A stretch of DNA of 34,337 nucleotides from CAZJHD01 sp964545855 (GTDB lineage Bacteria; Planctomycetota; UBA1135; JACQFD01), in the NCBI GenBank assembly GCA_964545855.1, contig CAZJHD010000047.1, positions 1 to 34,337 on the forward strand, given 5' to 3'. The notes below the pieces were generated by a model. The model saw only the letters and a list, made by a program, of their open reading frames with translations, did not search any database and was not told the origin of the DNA. The position numbers and the translations under genes were made by a program. This document shows positions 7,707 through 16,133 of this stretch, piece after piece; the stretch's first letter is position 1, and every line of letters begins with the position of its first letter.

Positions 7707-8876
7707 ATGCGTTCCATCCCCCTCTCCCTTCTGGCGGTCTCGCTCGCACTCTTCGCGGCCGCACCGCCCGTCCTCGCGAACGAGGCCAAGCCCGACAGCG
7801 GAACACAGCTCCAGATCAAGGTCGGCGAGTGCGCCTTCGTGACGATCAAGGGCTTCGCCGGATGCAAGTTCGACGTCAACGCGAACTCGTCTCAATCCGG
7901 CATCGTCGAGCTGTCGGAGCCGGCGACTCAGAAGCCGACGCACAAGCTGAAGATCCAGGGAATGAGCGTCGGGACGACGATGGTGACGTTCACCACGCGG
8001 AACTCGACGAACCCGGGTTGCCAAGGCTTCTCCTTCATGTACCCCGTGACGGTCTCCGCGAACCCCGAGGCCTTCGACAAGCAGGCGAAGGGGAAGATCA
8101 AGGACGCCGCGAAGGAGATCAAGGACGCGCAGAACGACTTCGTGGAGTTCTTCTGCGACGAGCTGAATCTCCTCCTCGAGGACGCCAAGGCAGGAGAAGT
8201 CTCGACGGCGGAGGCCCTCGACGAGTTCCTGACCTTCACGCAGAGCGCCATCGACTCCATGTCGAACGGGACGAACGACGGGCTCAACTCCTTCGCGGAC
8301 GATCTCGACGCTCGGGCCGAGAGCTTCGGCATCACGAGCTTCGATCAGATCGCTCCTTCGCTCCTTCCCGGCGGCTGCGGAGACTGGGACAAGCTCGAAA
8401 GCGGAGCTCTGAAGAACGCCCTCAAGGCGATCGACAAGATCCTGAAGAAGGCGAAGAAGTTCGGGAAGGATCTCGACGCGCTCGACGAGAAGAACGGCGG
8501 CGACGGAGTGACGGTGCTCCTCTACCCCGCGAACATCCTCGTGGGGCAGGAGGCGCCACCGATCGGCGGCTTCGTGAATCCGCCGCCGCCACCTCCGCTT
8601 CCGAAGCCGCTGCAGCGTTCGTGGCGCGCTTCGGGCCGGCTCCTCGACCAGATGAATGGCCGCGCTCACATCGGCGGCACGGCGGATCCGGGCGCCGGGC
8701 AGGTGACGGTCACCGTCACGGGGCCTGGAGGCGCGATGACGACGGTGATGGCCGACGTCGACGCCGTGACCTGCAAGTGGACGGCGAAATTCCCGGATCT
8801 CCCAAAGGGCCCCTACAACGTGAGCGTCACCCAGGGCGCGAACGGGCCCGTCACGTCGACGATGGCCGTGCCGTGA
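7707..8876 (+). CDS. secreted protein of unknown family (family X, copy 1)
   Basis: I do not recognise this 389-residue family. It starts with a signal peptide (residues 1-24, cleavage after VLA). A beta-rich domain follows (about 32-118), with HKLKIQGMSVGTTMVTF typical of a bacterial Ig-like fold. Next come a charged helical middle (about 120-262), a Pro-rich hinge (291-301, eight consecutive prolines) and a second beta-rich domain (about 305-389). A paralogue at 28926 has the same order, and five cysteines appear to match: Cys53, 105, 150, 224 and 356. The CGDWDK and TCKWTAKF neighbourhoods are the best conserved. It is presumably exported. It stands alone, with an unusually strong ribosome site and a 12-bp-stem hairpin just after its stop. 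Confidence 0.8.
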   Translation: MRSIPLSLLAVSLALFAAAPPVLANEAKPDSGTQLQIKVGECAFVTIKGFAGCKFDVNANSSQSGIVELSEPATQKPTHKLKIQGMSVGTTMVTFTTRNSTNPGCQGFSFMYPVTVSANPEAFDKQAKGKIKDAAKEIKDAQNDFVEFFCDELNLLLEDAKAGEVSTAEALDEFLTFTQSAIDSMSNGTNDGLNSFADDLDARAESFGITSFDQIAPSLLPGGCGDWDKLESGALKNALKAIDKILKKAKKFGKDLDALDEKNGGDGVTVLLYPANILVGQEAPPIGGFVNPPPPPPLPKPLQRSWRASGRLLDQMNGRAHIGGTADPGAGQVTVTVTGPGGAMTTVMADVDAVTCKWTAKFPDLPKGPYNVSVTQGANGPVTSTMAVP

Positions 8877-8889
8877 ACGCTGCTCGCCA

Positions 8890-8918
8890 TGCCCGCGCCG
8901 GTCTCGCCGGCGCGGGCA
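8890..8918. terminator. bidirectional terminator hairpin between convergent genes
   Basis: A perfect 12-bp GC-rich stem (8890-8901 with 8907-8918) closes a five-base TCTCG loop. It fills most of the 48-bp gap between the family X gene and the convergent topoisomerase VI operon, so it can serve both strands. There is no T-tract on either side. Confidence 0.75.
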
Positions 8919-8924
8919 CGGCAC

Positions 8925-10046
8925 TCAGTCGAGCCAGTCCTTCTCCTTCAGCTTCCGCGGCAGGTACTCCTTCGTGAGGTAGCGGAAGTCCTTGTTGGCG
9001 AGCGCGTCGAGCTCGAACTTGAGACCGCTGCGCAGCATGCCGTCGATCTCGCGCTGCCACTCCTTCTTCGCGAACCAGGGGTAGTTCTTGATCTCCTTGG
9101 CCCGCGCGATGTCCTTGTCGTTCAGCTTGATCCCGACGTTGCGCGGAAGACTGTGCTTCTGGGGGTCGACGCTGGAGAGGCCGATGAACTTCGCGTCGGG
9201 GATCGCCATCCGCATCGACTCGAAGGCCAGGTTGATCGACCCCTGCTTCACGACGGAGTAGATGTAGTAGCCCCAGGGATCGTTGTCGACGAGCACGTAG
9301 ACGGGGAGCCGGAACTCGTCGTGCAGCCGCCGCGCGAAGCGACGAACGCCGCGCGGCGGCTGCCCGTTGCCCGTGAGGAGCGCGCAGTTGAACCGCTTCC
9401 AGAACTTGTCCTCGTTGAGCGCATGCCATTGGGTGCCCTTCTCGATCAGGAGCACGAAGTCGGCCGTGCACTTCTTGATGCGGATCTCTTCCGGCTCGAC
9501 GATCGAGGGGACCGAGTAGCCGCCCTTGCCGAGACGTGAGCAGTCGATCGTGTCCCCGTCGTCGACGATCGTGAGCGGTCCGACGAGCGTTCCGGCCGCA
9601 TCGGCGCGGACGTGCAGCTCCTCGCGCAGCGCCTCGAGGGTCACCTCCAGGTCTTCGATGATGGGATCGCTCTCGTCCTGTCCGTCGAAGGTGTTCTCGT
9701 TCGAGTCGGCGATCGTGTGCTTCGTGCGGTAGTAGATCTCTCGAAGCGACCGCGAGAGCCCTTCGCGCTGCAGCACCGAGAGCGCGTCTCCCACGAGCAC
9801 GGTCTGCATGAACTTCTTCGCCGTGCCGAGGTTGAAGAACGTGCGCTCGGTCTTGTTCGTCCCCATCTCGAGGACGCGCGTCTTCTTGCTGAACTCGATG
9901 TTCGAGAGCGCGCGCACGGGAATGCGCAGGCACGGGTCCTTGCCCGTCCGCGCGGCCTCGATCACGACGTCGGCGAGCCCGACCAGGCGGGCCTCGACGT
10001 CCTTCGCCTTGGGGCGGCGTGTCGAGCGAGAGGGGGAACGGCTCAT
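8925..10046 (-). CDS. top6A: DNA topoisomerase VI subunit A (Spo11-like)
   Basis: The 373-residue protein is the DNA-cleaving subunit of a type IIB topoisomerase. The winged-helix part contains SLREIYYRTKH at 100-110, which supplies the catalytic tyrosine (Tyr105 or Tyr106). The Toprim domain follows, with Glu202 in LLIEKGT and the metal-binding pair Asp254/Asp256 in LVDNDPWG. Length matches archaeal subunit A. It would form an A2B2 enzyme with the subunit B encoded 52 bp upstream, making ATP-dependent double-strand passage. The ATG at 10046 is followed by a basic Ser/Arg-rich tail of about 15 residues. Topoisomerase VI is typical of archaea and plants and only sporadic in bacteria. All catalytic motifs are intact, so the gene looks functional. 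Confidence 0.93.
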   Translation of the reverse strand: MSRSPSRSTRRPKAKDVEARLVGLADVVIEAARTGKDPCLRIPVRALSNIEFSKKTRVLEMGTNKTERTFFNLGTAKKFMQTVLVGDALSVLQREGLSRSLREIYYRTKHTIADSNENTFDGQDESDPIIEDLEVTLEALREELHVRADAAGTLVGPLTIVDDGDTIDCSRLGKGGYSVPSIVEPEEIRIKKCTADFVLLIEKGTQWHALNEDKFWKRFNCALLTGNGQPPRGVRRFARRLHDEFRLPVYVLVDNDPWGYYIYSVVKQGSINLAFESMRMAIPDAKFIGLSSVDPQKHSLPRNVGIKLNDKDIARAKEIKNYPWFAKKEWQREIDGMLRSGLKFELDALANKDFRYLTKEYLPRKLKEKDWLD

Positions 10047-10098
10047 GGTGCGGTGCGCGGGACGAGGTTGCGGAGTCCGGGGCGTGGAGGGATGCGGC

Positions 10099-12183
10099 TC
10101 AGGATCGGCGCTTCGGGCGCGCCCGCGCCGCCGGAGGCTCGGGCGCGTCGTCGCCGAAGAGCGAGGGCGACGCGTTCGGCTTCGTCGGCTTCGGCTTCGC
10201 GACGGGCGATGCGGCGCGGGCGGAGGCGGGCGCTGGCCCTTTCTTCCTCGGTGACGAGCCGGGGATCAGCTCCGCCTGCCGGGCGGGCGGCTCCGCCGGA
10301 GCCGGAGGGGCGTTCGCCGGCTCGCCGCCGCTCTCCGCGAGGAGATCGGGGACGGCGCCTTCGGCGCCCTCGGGCGTCACGACGATCGTGTGCTCGCGCT
10401 TCTCCTCCTCCTCGCGCTTCTTCCGGAGGAGCCGGTCGGTCTCCTCGCCGCCCGTGCGCGACTCGGCGATGGTCTGGAGCTGCTTCTTCAGCCGATCGGC
10501 GGAGATCGAGCCCTTCTTCAGCCGGGCGCAGGCATCGGCGAGCTCGGCGATGTAGAGGGCGAAGACGTTGCGGCGCTTCCACTCGGTCCGGGCGTGCTCC
10601 CTCTTGCGCACGTAGGTGCCGAGACGCCGCCCCGCCTCCTGCAGGGCGAGCTTGATCTCCTTGCGGATCTGGTCGTAGTCGGCGATCGCCTCCTTCGACT
10701 CGCTGGTGAAGGGCACCCACGCCGAGGCCATGTGCACGAAGATCACGAGTGGGCCCTGGGGCAGGGATCCGCGCGACTGCCCCAGGCCGTACTTCTTCCA
10801 GTCGGTGTCGAGCGTCGCTTGATAGGTGCAGCAGGCCGACTGCTGGTAGAGCAGAGGGACGCGGTTCGCGAAGCGGATCACCCGCGCCAGGTCCGAGGAC
10901 CCGTCGCCGCGTGCCGTCTCGCCCTCGGCGAGCGGCTCCTCGTCGGTCGAACGCTGCTCGACCTTCCGCTGGGAGGGATCGGAGCCGAAGGCGAGGCCCA
11001 CTTCGATCACGAAGGGGTTGCCTCGGTAGACGGCCGGCGAGCGCGTCACCGCCGTGTAGAACTCGCCGCGGATCTGCTTGTAGAGACCCGCGAGGATCGC
11101 GTCCTCTCCGATCGGCGAGAGGCAGTCCGTGGGCGGCGACATGATCTTCGCGCTCTGGATCGCCGCGTACAGGCGCTCCGCCTCGGCTCCCACGACGGAT
11201 CGCGGCCGCTTCTTCGGCGAGACTTTTGCCGTGTCGCAGATCTCCGCGGCGAGCCGCGAGCTCACGCGGGAGAAGTCCGTCGAGAGGAAGCCCGAGAGCC
11301 ACCGGCTCTTCGTCTCCTGGAGCATCTTCAGGAGGATGCCGAGCTCGATCCCGTAGGGGTGCGGCTTGATCTCCTTGGGTGCCCGCGGCAGCTCGCCGAG
11401 GCCGCGGCGGTAGTGGACCGTGCCTCCCTCGGGCGGCTCGTAGAACAGCTCCACGTGGGGATTCGAGATCGAGGTGAGCTCGAGGTACTCGTCGATCGAG
11501 GCGCGCCCCTTCTGGTAGCGGCCCTCCAGCTCGATCGAGACCTGGGTGCCCTGCTCGTAGGGCCAGTCCGCGATCTCCTGGTCGTCGAGCACCACGGGCT
11601 CGTTCTTCTGCGTGTGGAGCTGGATCGAGAGGGAGTGGGCCGGCTTCTTCGGCGACGTGCGCGACACGACGCGCACGGGCTTCCCCGTCGTGAGCTGGCC
11701 GTACATGCCGGCCGCCGAGATGCCGATGCCCTGCTGCCCGCGCGACTGTCGCAGACGGTGGAACTTCGAGCCGTACAGCAGCTTCCCGAAGATCCGCCCC
11801 ACCTGCGCGCGCACGATGCCCGGGCCGTTGTCGGTGACGGTGACGATGAACCGCTCCGCCTGCGCCGGCGTCGGCACGCTGCCGTCGGCGCCCGGCACGA
11901 TCTCGATGCGGACGCGCACCGAGGGGAGGATCTCCGCCTCCTCGCAGGCGTCGAGCGCGTTGTCGACCGCTTCCTTCACGGTCGTCAGCAGCGCCTTCCG
12001 CGCGTTGTCGAAGCCGAGGAGGTGGCGGTTCTTCGTGAAGAACTCGGCGACGGAGATCTCGCGCTGCTTGGTCGCGAGCTGCTCGGCGGTGACGCGTCCG
12101 TTCGAGGCGCGCGCGCGCGGGCGCGGAGGGGATTTCACGGGTGCGAGGGCGGTGGCGGAGGAGGACGCGTGCTCCGGAGGCAT
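10099..12183 (-). CDS. top6B: DNA topoisomerase VI subunit B (GHKL ATPase)
   Basis: This 694-residue ATPase subunit has a GHKL fold: KEAVDNALDA with Glu71 and Asn75, DNGPGI at 118-123, and SRGQQGIGISAAGM at 147-160 as the ATP lid. A transducer domain follows (about 330-540), including RFANRVPLLYQ and WVPFTSESKEAIA, which holds the conserved lysine that contacts ATP. After the long helix (about 520-610) comes an unusual Pro/Ala/Lys-rich tail of roughly 90 residues, apparently disordered and basic. ATG at 12183 is preferred; a GTG at 12279 would add 32 unconvincing residues. It is followed by top6A after 52 bp, so one transcript is likely. DNA from 10099 to about 10380 codes the tail and is strongly GC-biased. 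Confidence 0.92.
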   Translation of the reverse strand: MPPEHASSSATALAPVKSPPRPRARASNGRVTAEQLATKQREISVAEFFTKNRHLLGFDNARKALLTTVKEAVDNALDACEEAEILPSVRVRIEIVPGADGSVPTPAQAERFIVTVTDNGPGIVRAQVGRIFGKLLYGSKFHRLRQSRGQQGIGISAAGMYGQLTTGKPVRVVSRTSPKKPAHSLSIQLHTQKNEPVVLDDQEIADWPYEQGTQVSIELEGRYQKGRASIDEYLELTSISNPHVELFYEPPEGGTVHYRRGLGELPRAPKEIKPHPYGIELGILLKMLQETKSRWLSGFLSTDFSRVSSRLAAEICDTAKVSPKKRPRSVVGAEAERLYAAIQSAKIMSPPTDCLSPIGEDAILAGLYKQIRGEFYTAVTRSPAVYRGNPFVIEVGLAFGSDPSQRKVEQRSTDEEPLAEGETARGDGSSDLARVIRFANRVPLLYQQSACCTYQATLDTDWKKYGLGQSRGSLPQGPLVIFVHMASAWVPFTSESKEAIADYDQIRKEIKLALQEAGRRLGTYVRKREHARTEWKRRNVFALYIAELADACARLKKGSISADRLKKQLQTIAESRTGGEETDRLLRKKREEEEKREHTIVVTPEGAEGAVPDLLAESGGEPANAPPAPAEPPARQAELIPGSSPRKKGPAPASARAASPVAKPKPTKPNASPSLFGDDAPEPPAARARPKRRS

Positions 12184-12292
12184 CCTCGGAAGCTGCAGTC
12201 CGGCGAGGGTGGATACAAGGCCGGTGGATCCCGTCGTGGGGCGCTCCGGGAGCGACGTCGAGCGGCCGCCGCGACGCACGGGGCCCGGCGGC

Positions 12293-14305
12293 TCAGCGCG
12301 CGCTGGCCGAGAGCGTGAGGCGCCGGAGCACGAGCGTCGTGCCGATCGGCACCAGGAGCTCGAAGCGAACGACGTCGGCGTCGTTCGGGAGGTCGATCGA
12401 CGGTCCGTCGGCGAGGAATCGGCGCGCGAGCCGAGCCCCGCTCCTCCAGGTCGCCACGACGGGAGGCTGCCCGCGCAGTGCGCCGCTGCGGAGGCCCTCG
12501 TCCACGTCGATCGAGACGCGGGAGCCGCGCGGCACGCGGACCGCGGGGAGCACGACGGATCCGACGGACGATCCGACGGAGACGAGCGAGGTCGCCCCGC
12601 CCGGTCCCGCGTCGGAGACGTAGGACCGCGAGCCTCCCGGCCCGTCGACGGGAACAGGGAGCACGAGGGTTCCCCCGTGCTCGAGTCGCAGGTCGGTCTC
12701 CAGGGACGACAGGTCGTGCGCAGCGCCCGTCGCGTCCTCGAACAGGAGGACGCGATCGTATTCCTGGGGCAGCTTCGGGGTGACGAGGGCGCCGATGCCG
12801 TCGACGGCGAACACGTCGGGACGACCTGCCGTGAGGCTCAGGAAGAAGGACGTCGCGTTGCGGAAGCAGAGGGCGTGACCGACCGAGTCGGGCTGTCCGT
12901 GGACGAGCACGCGCGCTCCCGATGGAGCGGCTTCGACGAGTGGGGCGAGAGCCGCGCTGCGCGCCTCGAAGGCCTCTCCCGCGCGGATCCAGTCCCGTGC
13001 GTTCCACCATCCGACGGCGACTCCCGATCCGGCCAGGGTCGCGAGGGCGAGCCACCGGAACGTCGGCCCCACGGGCAACGCCACGAGGAGCGAGGCCAGC
13101 ACCAGCGAGAGACCGAGCGCCGCGACGTAGGCGAGCCGCGCATGGGCGAGCCCGCCGGTGACCGGGAGCCAGTGGGCGACGGGCACGAGCGCGAGCAGAG
13201 CGATCAGCGTTCCACAGCCGATGCTCCGCGCGTGCGGCCTCCCGAATCCAGCGGCGGCGAGGAGGACCGGCGGGAGGAGTGCGAGCGCCCCGATCCCGCG
13301 CGCGATCGCCGCGCCGCCCCCGTCGAACACCGGGAACCAGAGGGCCCCGTGGCTCTCGGTCGCGGCGGAGCGCAGGAGGCCCCGCATCGACTCGCCCAGG
13401 CGCTCCCATGGAGTAGCGATCGCCGCTCGGTAGTAGTCGAGGTGGCCGAAGGAGAGGAATCGGATCGCCGTGACGCCGAGGACTCCCGCGACGAGCAGCG
13501 CCGACACACGCAGCATGCGTCGCCGCTGCATCCTCGGCGCCCGGAGGCCGGCGAAGCAGCACAGCACGACCCACAGCACCGCGTCCTCCTTCGCGAGCAG
13601 CGCGAGGGCCGCGCAGGCGGCCGAGGGGATCGCGCGGACGAGCCCGGGCCGGCGGACCGGCACGAGCGCCAGGGCAGCGAGCCCGAACCCGACGGAGAGG
13701 AGCGAGTAGTGGTTCACCATCCAGCTGGCGGTGTCGATCGCCATGGGGCTCGCCGCGAACAGGAGGGCGGCCGCCGCAGCCGTCCCGCGCGGGACCCCGA
13801 GCTTCCGCAGTGCGGGCGCGGCGAGGCATGCGTTCGCCGCGAACAGCGCGGCGGCGACGAGGCGCGCGAAGGTGGCGTCGACCGGCGAGACCTGCGCGTA
13901 GACCCACCAGAGGAGCCAGGGGAGGGGCCGCCAGTAGCCGGTCTCGGGGATTCCGGCGAGGAAGGTCCAGGGGCTCGGCGCGGCATGCAGCATCCCCAGG
14001 AGGTGCCAGTCGTCGCTCAGGTAGGGGACGCGGAACGTGGCGCTCGCTCCCTCCAGGGCGGTCGCGGCGATGGCGAGGCCGATCCAGCGAGGCGCCCGGA
14101 AGCGCGGAACGGCCGGCGATCGGATCGCCGAGACGAGGAGCGTTGCGAGGCCGACGTCGGCCAGGACGTTCGCGAGCCAGGTCGGCGCACCGACGGCCCA
14201 GGCGGCGGCGGCGCCCACCGCGAGCGACAGGAGGACGACCGGCGCGATGCGCGAGGAGCGGCCCTGCCCGCCGCCGCGCGACGCAGGAAGACCGCGAGCG
14301 CTCAC
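12293..14305 (-). CDS. polytopic membrane protein, GT-C-like glycosyltransferase
   Basis: The product (about 670 residues) has roughly ten hydrophobic segments in its first 430 residues and a soluble C-terminal domain of about 240. An acidic pair in YLSDDWHLLGM (Asp98/Asp99), located after the first helices on a predicted loop, resembles the catalytic loop of GT-C (PMT/ArnT-type) transferases, which use polyprenyl-phosphate sugars. Donor and acceptor are unknown, and a purely structural membrane role cannot be excluded. The GTG at 14305 is chosen because an AG-rich site (GAGAGAGAG) precedes it; a GTG at 14404 would give 703 residues with a poor N-terminus. It lies 109 bp upstream of the topoisomerase genes on the same strand and is divergent from the amidohydrolase. 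Confidence 0.65.
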   Translation of the reverse strand: MSARGLPASRGGGQGRSSRIAPVVLLSLAVGAAAAWAVGAPTWLANVLADVGLATLLVSAIRSPAVPRFRAPRWIGLAIAATALEGASATFRVPYLSDDWHLLGMLHAAPSPWTFLAGIPETGYWRPLPWLLWWVYAQVSPVDATFARLVAAALFAANACLAAPALRKLGVPRGTAAAAALLFAASPMAIDTASWMVNHYSLLSVGFGLAALALVPVRRPGLVRAIPSAACAALALLAKEDAVLWVVLCCFAGLRAPRMQRRRMLRVSALLVAGVLGVTAIRFLSFGHLDYYRAAIATPWERLGESMRGLLRSAATESHGALWFPVFDGGGAAIARGIGALALLPPVLLAAAGFGRPHARSIGCGTLIALLALVPVAHWLPVTGGLAHARLAYVAALGLSLVLASLLVALPVGPTFRWLALATLAGSGVAVGWWNARDWIRAGEAFEARSAALAPLVEAAPSGARVLVHGQPDSVGHALCFRNATSFFLSLTAGRPDVFAVDGIGALVTPKLPQEYDRVLLFEDATGAAHDLSSLETDLRLEHGGTLVLPVPVDGPGGSRSYVSDAGPGGATSLVSVGSSVGSVVLPAVRVPRGSRVSIDVDEGLRSGALRGQPPVVATWRSGARLARRFLADGPSIDLPNDADVVRFELLVPIGTTLVLRRLTLSASAR

Positions 14306-14449
14306 GCTCTCTCTCGGGCGCGATCCCGCGAGCGGGAGGCGCGGTGCTGACTCCGGAGGACCACGGCTCGATCCTCCCCGAAGGTCCCGTTCCCACCAAG
14401 CCACACGGGGCCGGGCGTCTCCCGGGCCTTCGGAGCGGGCGGAATCTCG

Positions 14450-14455
14450 TTAGAT
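14450..14455 (+). promoter_or_regulatory. possible -10 element (TTAGAT), near-leaderless start
   Basis: TTAGAT lies 7 bases before the ATG at 14463. If this is a real -10 box, transcription would begin at or next to the start codon, giving a leaderless mRNA. No clear -35 hexamer was found. Confidence 0.4.
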
Positions 14456-14462
14456 TCGACGC

Positions 14463-15299
14463 ATGCTCATCGACTGCCACGTGCACTTGAACAACTACCA
14501 CGAGGCCACGCGGAAGCCGACGAAGGAGAACGTCCTCGCGCTCTTCGCGCAGCTGGAGAAGCACTCCGTCTCCCACGCCGTGGTGCTCACCTCCTACAAG
14601 GTCGACATCGATCGTCCGAGCGTCGAGGAGATGATCGAGACGATCGCGCACGACAAGCGGCTCACGCTCGTGGAGGGGCTTCGCTGGCGCGGCGAGACCC
14701 GCACGGATCTCTTCACGCTCGAGGAGCGGATCCGCAGCGGCATCGTGAAGGGCATCAAGCTCTACCCCGGCTACGAGAACTATCCGATCAACGATCCGTC
14801 GCTCGAGAGCGTGTTCCGCATCGCGGCGAAGTACGACGTGCCGGTGATGATCCACACGGGCGACACCTACAGCCGCGGCGCCAAGGTCCGGCAGGCCCAT
14901 CCGCTCCTCGTGGACGACATCGCCGTCGACTACCCGGACGTGAAGTTCGTGATCTGCCACCTCGGCAATCCCTGGTTCCAGGACGCGGCCGAGGTCCTCT
15001 ACAAGAACGACAACGTCTACGCCGACATCTCCGGGCTCACTCTCGGCGAGTTCAGCTCGCGCTTCGAGACGTACATGCTCCAGCGCGTGAAGGACATGAT
15101 CATGTTCATGGGCGATCCGGCGAAGCAGATCATGTACGGCAGCGACTGGCCGCTGGTCAGCATGGGCGCCTACATCAAGTTCTTCCAGAACCTCGAGTTC
15201 ACTCCGGAGCAGCGCGAGAACATCGCATGGCGCACGGCGGCGCGGCTCTTCGACATCCAGGTGGACGAAGCGGCGGGAACGGCCTCGAAGACCATCTGA
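14463..15299 (+). CDS. amidohydrolase family protein (TIM barrel, Amidohydro_2)
   Basis: The 278-residue protein has the metal ligands of the amidohydrolase superfamily. His6 and His8 are in DCHVHLN, His131 is in MIHTGD, His166 in ICHLGNPW, and Asp228 in YGSDWPL. Lys99 in GIKLYPGY may be structural or catalytic. Length and motifs fit the Amidohydro_2 branch, which includes hydrolases and decarboxylases of ring or lactone compounds; the substrate cannot be inferred. It is a soluble enzyme. It stands alone, divergent from the glycosyltransferase-like gene and convergent with mqnA, with only 20 bp between the stops. Confidence 0.85.
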   Translation: MLIDCHVHLNNYHEATRKPTKENVLALFAQLEKHSVSHAVVLTSYKVDIDRPSVEEMIETIAHDKRLTLVEGLRWRGETRTDLFTLEERIRSGIVKGIKLYPGYENYPINDPSLESVFRIAAKYDVPVMIHTGDTYSRGAKVRQAHPLLVDDIAVDYPDVKFVICHLGNPWFQDAAEVLYKNDNVYADISGLTLGEFSSRFETYMLQRVKDMIMFMGDPAKQIMYGSDWPLVSMGAYIKFFQNLEFTPEQRENIAWRTAARLFDIQVDEAAGTASKTI

Positions 15300-15319
15300 C
15301 GCGCCGCGCGAGTCGCAGC

Positions 15320-16129
15320 TCAGATCACCGCGAGGGGATCGGTGATCCCGAGTGGCGCGAGGCCGAGCGCGCGCGCGCGGCGACCCAGCTCGGCGAGGCC
15401 CTCGCGCATGCCCGGCGCGTCGAGGTCGTAGCGGCACGCGTCGACGAGGTAGGAGCGGACCTCCTCCTCGGGCATTCCGAGCTCCGCGGCGGCCGCCCGG
15501 GCGAGGCGAGGCCGCTCGGCGCAGCCTCGGTCGCGCGCCGCTCGGAGCGCCGCGGCGTGCTCGGGGCGCACGGGCGCGCCGGGCCCCACGAGCCAGAGCG
15601 CGAACACGAAGGGGAGCCCCGTGATCGACTTCCACAGCGCCGCCAGGTCGACGACCTCCACCTCCGAGCCGCGTCGCGCGCGACCCTCGCGCAGAGCGGC
15701 GTCGCCGATGCGCAGCCAGGCGTCGGCGCCGGCGCCTGCCGGATCGGCGCCGCGCGACACCTCGATGCACCGCGGGGCTTCGCCCGCGACCGCGTGGATC
15801 GCGATGCGCGCGAGGGCGGCGCCCGTCCGGCTCGCGGGGTCGAGCGCGAGCGTCCTGCAGCGTGCGACGGGCCGCCGCGCGAAGAGCAGCACGCTGCGCA
15901 CATCGCCGTCGGCCGCGATCGCGACGGACGGCACGAATCGGTAGCCCGGCCGCTGGAACGCCTCGATGGAGCTCACGAGGGCCGCGTCGAAATCGCCCGC
16001 GCGGAGACTGTCGACGAGCTCGGCGGGCGTCGCGCGCACGAGCGCGAAGCGCGGATCGTCGTCGAGCCCACCGAGGCACGGCCGCGCCGCGAGGTACGGC
16101 ACGGTGCCGAGGCGGAGCGGAGACGCCAC
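15320..16129 (-). CDS. mqnA: chorismate dehydratase MqnA (futalosine menaquinone pathway)
   Basis: The 269-residue protein has the MqnA pattern: LGTVPYLAARP near the N-terminus (7-17), a region with DFDAALVSSIEAF, then VRSVLLFARRP and LALDPASRTG. The fold is a periplasmic-binding-protein-like two-lobe domain acting in the cytoplasm. MqnA dehydrates chorismate to 3-[(1-carboxyvinyl)oxy]benzoate, the first step of the futalosine route to menaquinone, which points to menaquinone-based respiration. The GTG start at 16129 lies 4 bp after the methyltransferase stop, so the two are co-transcribed. No other menaquinone gene is in the window. Confidence 0.88.
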   Translation of the reverse strand: MASPLRLGTVPYLAARPCLGGLDDDPRFALVRATPAELVDSLRAGDFDAALVSSIEAFQRPGYRFVPSVAIAADGDVRSVLLFARRPVARCRTLALDPASRTGAALARIAIHAVAGEAPRCIEVSRGADPAGAGADAWLRIGDAALREGRARRGSEVEVVDLAALWKSITGLPFVFALWLVGPGAPVRPEHAAALRAARDRGCAERPRLARAAAAELGMPEEEVRSYLVDACRYDLDAPGMREGLAELGRRARALGLAPLGITDPLAVI

Positions 16130-16133
16130 CGGA

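Noticed and set aside
7123..7842. Open frames in the gap before family X copy 1
   Set aside because: Low-complexity translations; one overlaps the start of the well-supported family X gene in another frame.
12135..16079. 1314-residue minus-strand frame over several genes
   Set aside because: It crosses the plus-strand amidohydrolase and shadows top6B, glycosyltransferase and mqnA in another frame; translation is low complexity.
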